Source: Liberiplasma sp046541015 (GTDB lineage Bacteria; Bacillota_I; Bacilli_A; Izemoplasmatales; Izemoplasmataceae). From it: a DNA stretch of 64,000 nt. Positions 60,157 through 64,000 of this stretch are shown piece after piece. Within the stretch, counting starts at the first letter, position 1. Every line of letters starts with the position of its first letter. Below the pieces are notes generated by a model that was not told where the DNA came from, made no database searches, and worked only from the letters and a program-made list of their open reading frames with translations. The position numbers were made by a program, and so were the translations under genes. The stretch spans positions 49,551 to 113,550 of the forward strand of contig JBKHEA010000004.1 of NCBI GenBank assembly GCA_046541015.1. The letters are read 5' to 3'.

Positions 60157-61329
60157 ATGAAAAAATATCGAATTATCTTTCATGTTGACCTAAATGCTTT
60201 TTACGCTAGCTGTGAAGAAGCGGTTGACCCTAGTTTAAAAAGTTACCCAATCGGGATTGCTAAAAATAGTGATCGCGGTATTTTAACAACGGCTAATTAT
60301 GAAGCGAGAAAATTCGGTGTCAGCAGTGCCATGAATGTTTATGAGGCAAAAAAACGATGTCCTCATATAAAAATTGTACCACCAAACTTTTCTTTATATG
60401 AATCATATAGTGAACAGTTTTTTGCTTATTTAAGGACCTTTACAAATCAAATAGAACCAGCAAGTATCGATGAAGGCTATTTAGATTTAACGGATGACTT
60501 AAATGGGAAACATCCTCTTGATATCGCAAAAGAGATTCAAAAGACTTTGCTTGATGAATACAAACTGCCAGTTTCTATAGGTATTGCCCCTAATATGTTT
60601 TTAGCAAAAATGGCATCAGATATGAAAAAACCTTTAGGAATAACCATTTTAAGAAAACGTGATATAAAAGAAAAACTATGGCCACTACCTATAGAAAAAA
60701 TGTTTGGGATCGGCAAAAAAACAGTTCCGAACTTAAAACTTTTGGGGATTCATACGATAAAAGATCTTGCGACTTATAGTGACACGAATACACTGAGTAA
60801 GTTTTTAGGTAATCAAACAGAAAGTTTTATTCAAAAAGCGCATGGTCACGATACAAGAAGTGTTGATCCTTCTAGTAATGAAACCATTTCAAGTATAGGT
60901 AATTCAAGAACTTACGAAGGCTATTTACATAGTTTTGAAGCCTGTGAAGAAGCCTTAACATATCTTACAAATACAGTCTATGAGCGTTTAGTAAAACATG
61001 AAAGAAGCGCAAAGACGATAGCCGTGAGTGTAAGGTATAATGATTTTGAAAACCACTCAAAACATTTCTCATTTGAGTATCATACACAATCTTTTGAACT
61101 AATTAAAGAAGTCGTTGATTATTTGTTTGATGAACTTTATAATGAAAAACCGGTTCATTTACTTGGCGTTTCGTTGTCTAACTTAAAAAAACAAACGCAA
61201 TTATTCAGACAATTAACCATTTTTGAAAGTGATACACCCATTGAAAAAGAAACGCATATCGATAAACTATTAAAAAGTATCAATGAGAATTATGACAATC
61301 CGCTACTTAAAAAGGGCTTAAAAGAATAA
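60157..61329 (+). CDS. dinB: DNA polymerase IV (Y family)
   Basis: Low-fidelity polymerase for lesion bypass. The 390-residue protein has the catalytic acids in HVDLNAFYASCEEA and ASIDEGYLDLT (near residue 103), a helix-hairpin-helix region (GIGKKTVPNLKLLGI), and the little-finger domain. No clear beta-clamp motif of QLxLF form is seen at the very end, though KKQTQLFRQLTIF near residue 350 could serve. AAAGGAAAG precedes the ATG. It is next to recN, but there is no visible SOS box. Confidence 0.94.
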   Translation: MKKYRIIFHVDLNAFYASCEEAVDPSLKSYPIGIAKNSDRGILTTANYEARKFGVSSAMNVYEAKKRCPHIKIVPPNFSLYESYSEQFFAYLRTFTNQIEPASIDEGYLDLTDDLNGKHPLDIAKEIQKTLLDEYKLPVSIGIAPNMFLAKMASDMKKPLGITILRKRDIKEKLWPLPIEKMFGIGKKTVPNLKLLGIHTIKDLATYSDTNTLSKFLGNQTESFIQKAHGHDTRSVDPSSNETISSIGNSRTYEGYLHSFEACEEALTYLTNTVYERLVKHERSAKTIAVSVRYNDFENHSKHFSFEYHTQSFELIKEVVDYLFDELYNEKPVHLLGVSLSNLKKQTQLFRQLTIFESDTPIEKETHIDKLLKSINENYDNPLLKKGLKE

Positions 61330-61335
61330 AGTAGA

Positions 61336-61363
61336 TTGTATTTTTTACACGATATGGTAAAAT
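61336..61363 (+). promoter_or_regulatory. Promoter of the repeat lipoprotein gene
   Basis: TTGTAT (61336-61341), 16-bp spacer, TAAAAT (61358-61363), about 35 bases before the ATG. Confidence 0.6.
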
Positions 61364-61400
61364 AAACGCAAGGAATAATCGTTATTATGGGGGGAACACT

Positions 61401-64000
61401 ATGAAAAAAATCATTATCGCGAGTTTATCTATTTTACTCGCATTTATATTAACAGCCTGCGGGCCAGATGATGTTGTTACCTTAACACCACCATCTTTTT
61501 CGCATGTATTAGTAGAAGATAGAGAACCAAGAGATGAAAATGAGATGGTTCCTTATATTGTAAATAAACAAGATACAATTAAGGTTGAAGTCTTTATCGA
61601 CAACCCATCAGACTTTCAAATCAATACCGTAACCATTAACCAAACGACCTATCGTACCAACCGTTTTGATGAAGAATCTACCAATCAACGTATTGTCTTA
61701 TATTTATCAGTTGGACAAATCACAGGTCTTACGAATTATGCAGTCCAACGCATTGAGTATATTGATGAAAATCAATCGGTTGAAGGCATTGATGTTGAAC
61801 AAAACAATGAGTATGATGTTTTTGTATTAAAAAGTTTACCAACGGCATCCATTGCATCAAGCAATCTTTCAAGCGAAAATTTAAGCTTTGAAATTAATTT
61901 AATTGATATCGATGATGTTATAGAACCTGATAGTGCCGTTGCCGTTTTAAGAGATGGGGATGAAGTCATTGAAGAAAAACCTCTTGTCGCTGGTGTAAAC
62001 TCCTTAGTATTTGAAGATCTTTTAAGTAATGAAAATTATATTCTTGATGTACATGTGAGTTATGACTTAGAAGATGGACAAGGCGTTACTGAAGACTATT
62101 TCTTAATTGAAGACGCAAGTTTTTCTACTATTGAAAAAGCATCTCCAACAGCGAGTATCCATTCAATTGAAACCGCTGAAGATGCCATTACCTTTAGTGT
62201 AACGTTTAGTGATCCTCAAAACGTTTTAGTTTCATCTGGTCTTCATGCAGTTTTATTAAGAAATGGAGAAGTCGTTGATAATTTAGACCTTTCACTAGAA
62301 AACTTAGAAGACATTATTTTTGATGATTTACTCAATAATAATGACTATACCATTGAACTACGTGCAGATTATGATTTAAACGATGCTGAAGGTTTAAGAG
62401 AAGATGTCTTATTAGCAACCGCTACTGCAGAAACCTTAGCTAGAGAAATCCCTTCACTCAATGCATCAATCATTTCAGTAAGCGATTCAAATCTTGTCTT
62501 AGATATTGATGCAAGCGATTTAAGAGAAGGAGAAATTGTTGACTTATCAACTTTAGAAGCTACCCTTTATAACAATATTACCAATGAAGTCATCTCTACC
62601 GCAGTGCTTTTAGAAGGCGAACTGATATTTGAAACAGAAAATCTTCGATCTAACACTGAAATTCGTATTGAAATTGAAGCGGATTATGATTTACAAGATG
62701 GCCAAGGTGTCCAACGTGATACGATTTATTTAAATACATTTAATACAAACGCATTAAGTATACCAACCGCAAACATCACAGATATGATGCTTTCTCAAAA
62801 TGAAGTTACCTTTTCAACAGCACTCAACAACCCTTCAAATACTGCAATAGAAGGTTCGTTTGTTGCGCACTTATATGAAAATGATACGTTCATCAAAGAG
62901 CTTGTTTTACCAAACCAAAGTGGAAGCTATACATTTAGTGATGTGTCTGTGATTTATGAGCATAACTATACAGTTAAACTTTATATCGATTATGATTTAC
63001 GTGATGGTGAAGGTGTTATCAGTGATAACTATTTAGCAACATACAGTAAAATCAGTGCGACACCTAAAACCCCAACCTTCACAATTGATGAATTTGTTGA
63101 ATCAGATAATACCTTTACCATAGACTACATCCTTTATGATAATGATGACACGTTAGTCTCTTTAAATTTACATATTGATGATAACGTTTATACCTTAGAT
63201 CCTTCTCAAAATAGTTTTGAGATTCCTAGTTTTAACTATAATACTAGTTACGAAGTAACGGTTTATGCAACTTATGATTTACGCGATGGTAGTAGCGAAC
63301 AAACAAGTCTACTTTATGAAACTACTTGGCAAACAAGAAGTTTAAGCACGCCAAGTATAACGCTTGATTTGTTAAACACAACTCAAGAAACCATTGAGTT
63401 TGATTTATCGCTTGATGATATCGATGAAGTTGCAACCATTGAATCTATAGAACTTTATGATGGAGAAACGTTAATTGACACGTTAAGTGATTTAAGTTTA
63501 AGACGCTTTGAAGACTTACAATCCAATACGCCATACACGATTTCTGTAACAGTAAGCTATGATTTACTTGATGGTGAAGGACAACAAACTATTACAGAAA
63601 CCCTTTCAGCAACAACCTTAGAATTTGGTGCACCAACTGTTAGTGTTGATATTACCGACACTAGCCAAGAAAGTTTTGATTTTGACATTTTACTAACCGA
63701 TCCAGACAATGTAGGTGCCATTACCGCGATTGAACTTTATGATGGTGATGCATTAGTTGAATCGTTAAGTGATTTAAGTGAAAGAACATTCACTAATTTA
63801 TTCTCAAACTATGAATATACCCTTAAAGTCACGGTAAGTTATGATTTAAATGACGGAACATCTTTAAAAACCGTTGAAGCATTCGCTAGCACAACGACTT
63901 TAGAAAAAGAGACACCAACCCTAGATCTTTCAATTGATAATGTAAATCAAGAAGCCATTGATTTCTTAGTAACTCTTACAGATAGTGATAGTATTGGTGC
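61401..64000 (+). CDS. Large lipoprotein with tandem beta-sandwich repeats, N-terminal part
   Basis: The frame opens at ATG 61401 after GGGGGGAAC and is still open at the window edge, at least 866 codons. The signal peptide ends in the lipobox ILTAC (Cys20). A unique N-terminal region of about 150 residues is followed by at least seven repeats of 94-105 residues, each with the strand motif SYDLxDGxG near its end. The YDL codons begin at 62061, 62370, 62685, 62991, 63273, 63558 and 63840. Repeats have the strand pattern of fibronectin type III or related Ig-like folds. A surface adhesin or stalk is likely. Strongly acidic, with no enzymatic motif seen so far. Confidence 0.88.
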   Translation, partial: MKKIIIASLSILLAFILTACGPDDVVTLTPPSFSHVLVEDREPRDENEMVPYIVNKQDTIKVEVFIDNPSDFQINTVTINQTTYRTNRFDEESTNQRIVLYLSVGQITGLTNYAVQRIEYIDENQSVEGIDVEQNNEYDVFVLKSLPTASIASSNLSSENLSFEINLIDIDDVIEPDSAVAVLRDGDEVIEEKPLVAGVNSLVFEDLLSNENYILDVHVSYDLEDGQGVTEDYFLIEDASFSTIEKASPTASIHSIETAEDAITFSVTFSDPQNVLVSSGLHAVLLRNGEVVDNLDLSLENLEDIIFDDLLNNNDYTIELRADYDLNDAEGLREDVLLATATAETLAREIPSLNASIISVSDSNLVLDIDASDLREGEIVDLSTLEATLYNNITNEVISTAVLLEGELIFETENLRSNTEIRIEIEADYDLQDGQGVQRDTIYLNTFNTNALSIPTANITDMMLSQNEVTFSTALNNPSNTAIEGSFVAHLYENDTFIKELVLPNQSGSYTFSDVSVIYEHNYTVKLYIDYDLRDGEGVISDNYLATYSKISATPKTPTFTIDEFVESDNTFTIDYILYDNDDTLVSLNLHIDDNVYTLDPSQNSFEIPSFNYNTSYEVTVYATYDLRDGSSEQTSLLYETTWQTRSLSTPSITLDLLNTTQETIEFDLSLDDIDEVATIESIELYDGETLIDTLSDLSLRRFEDLQSNTPYTISVTVSYDLLDGEGQQTITETLSATTLEFGAPTVSVDITDTSQESFDFDILLTDPDNVGAITAIELYDGDALVESLSDLSERTFTNLFSNYEYTLKVTVSYDLNDGTSLKTVEAFASTTTLEKETPTLDLSIDNVNQEAIDFLVTLTDSDSIG

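Noticed and set aside
1..64000. Mobile elements, prophage, CRISPR arrays, tRNA or rRNA genes
   Set aside because: No transposase, integrase, phage structural gene, regularly spaced repeat array or recognisable stable RNA was seen on either strand.

Overview
The window is about 64 kb of AT-rich bacterial chromosome with tightly packed genes, strong AGGAGG/AGGTGA ribosome binding sites and sigma-A type promoters. No rRNA, tRNA, insertion sequence, prophage or CRISPR was seen, and no stretch over 300 bases lacks a gene. Gene order is Bacillota-like: recA-rny-ymdB-miaB-ymcA-mutS-mutL-miaA, cmk-S1-der-gpsA-HU, and nusB-xseA-xseB-dxs-tlyA-recN. The spore genes that Bacillus carries inside these blocks (spoVS, cotE, spoIVA) are absent. 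TGA is used as a stop (nudix, miaB, mutL, potB, OYE), so this is not a UGA=Trp mollicute. Together with a fermentative hydrogenase metabolism, this points to a wall-poor or free-living relative of the Mollicutes such as the Izemoplasmatales. That assignment is inference, not a computed placement.

Layout. 0-14.6 kb: end of pgsA, recA, RNase Y, a Nudix hydrolase, ymdB, miaB, a YmcA-like protein, an unknown tail-anchored protein, then mutS, mutL and miaA. A lipoprotein with a beta-propeller domain sits in reverse between mutS and mutL. 14.7-28 kb: a catabolic island with a three-gene [FeFe] hydrogenase (NuoE-, NuoF- and HydA-like), then on the minus strand an aminotransferase, ATP-dependent PEP carboxykinase, leucine-type dehydrogenase, phosphate butyryltransferase, butyrate kinase and tryptophanase, and an old-yellow-enzyme flavoprotein. 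28-36 kb: an unknown membrane protein, a rhodanese without its cysteine, EF-P, a CBS-domain membrane protein, RluB, and a translationally coupled operon of two membrane proteins (the first DUF5058-like) with an M20 peptidase. 36-53.7 kb: membrane pyrophosphatase, the cmk-HU block, an ankyrin protein, a CPBP protease, KtrA-type regulator, RdgB, a phosphodiesterase, DegV, an alpha-glucosidase and potABCD. 53.7-64 kb: nusB to recN, an unlisted 56-residue membrane protein, dinB, and the start of a very large repeat lipoprotein that runs off the window.

How it works together. The island reads as amino-acid fermentation: deamination or transamination gives 2-oxo acids, acyl-CoA made elsewhere is turned to acyl phosphate (Ptb) and ATP (Buk), and reductant leaves as H2 through the bifurcating-type hydrogenase. 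The pyrophosphatase adds ion-motive force. Promoters of buk, hppA and the alpha-glucosidase carry CcpA-operator-like (cre) sequences in the spacer, and the hydrogenase and tryptophanase have them upstream, which suggests one carbon-catabolite control circuit across the window.
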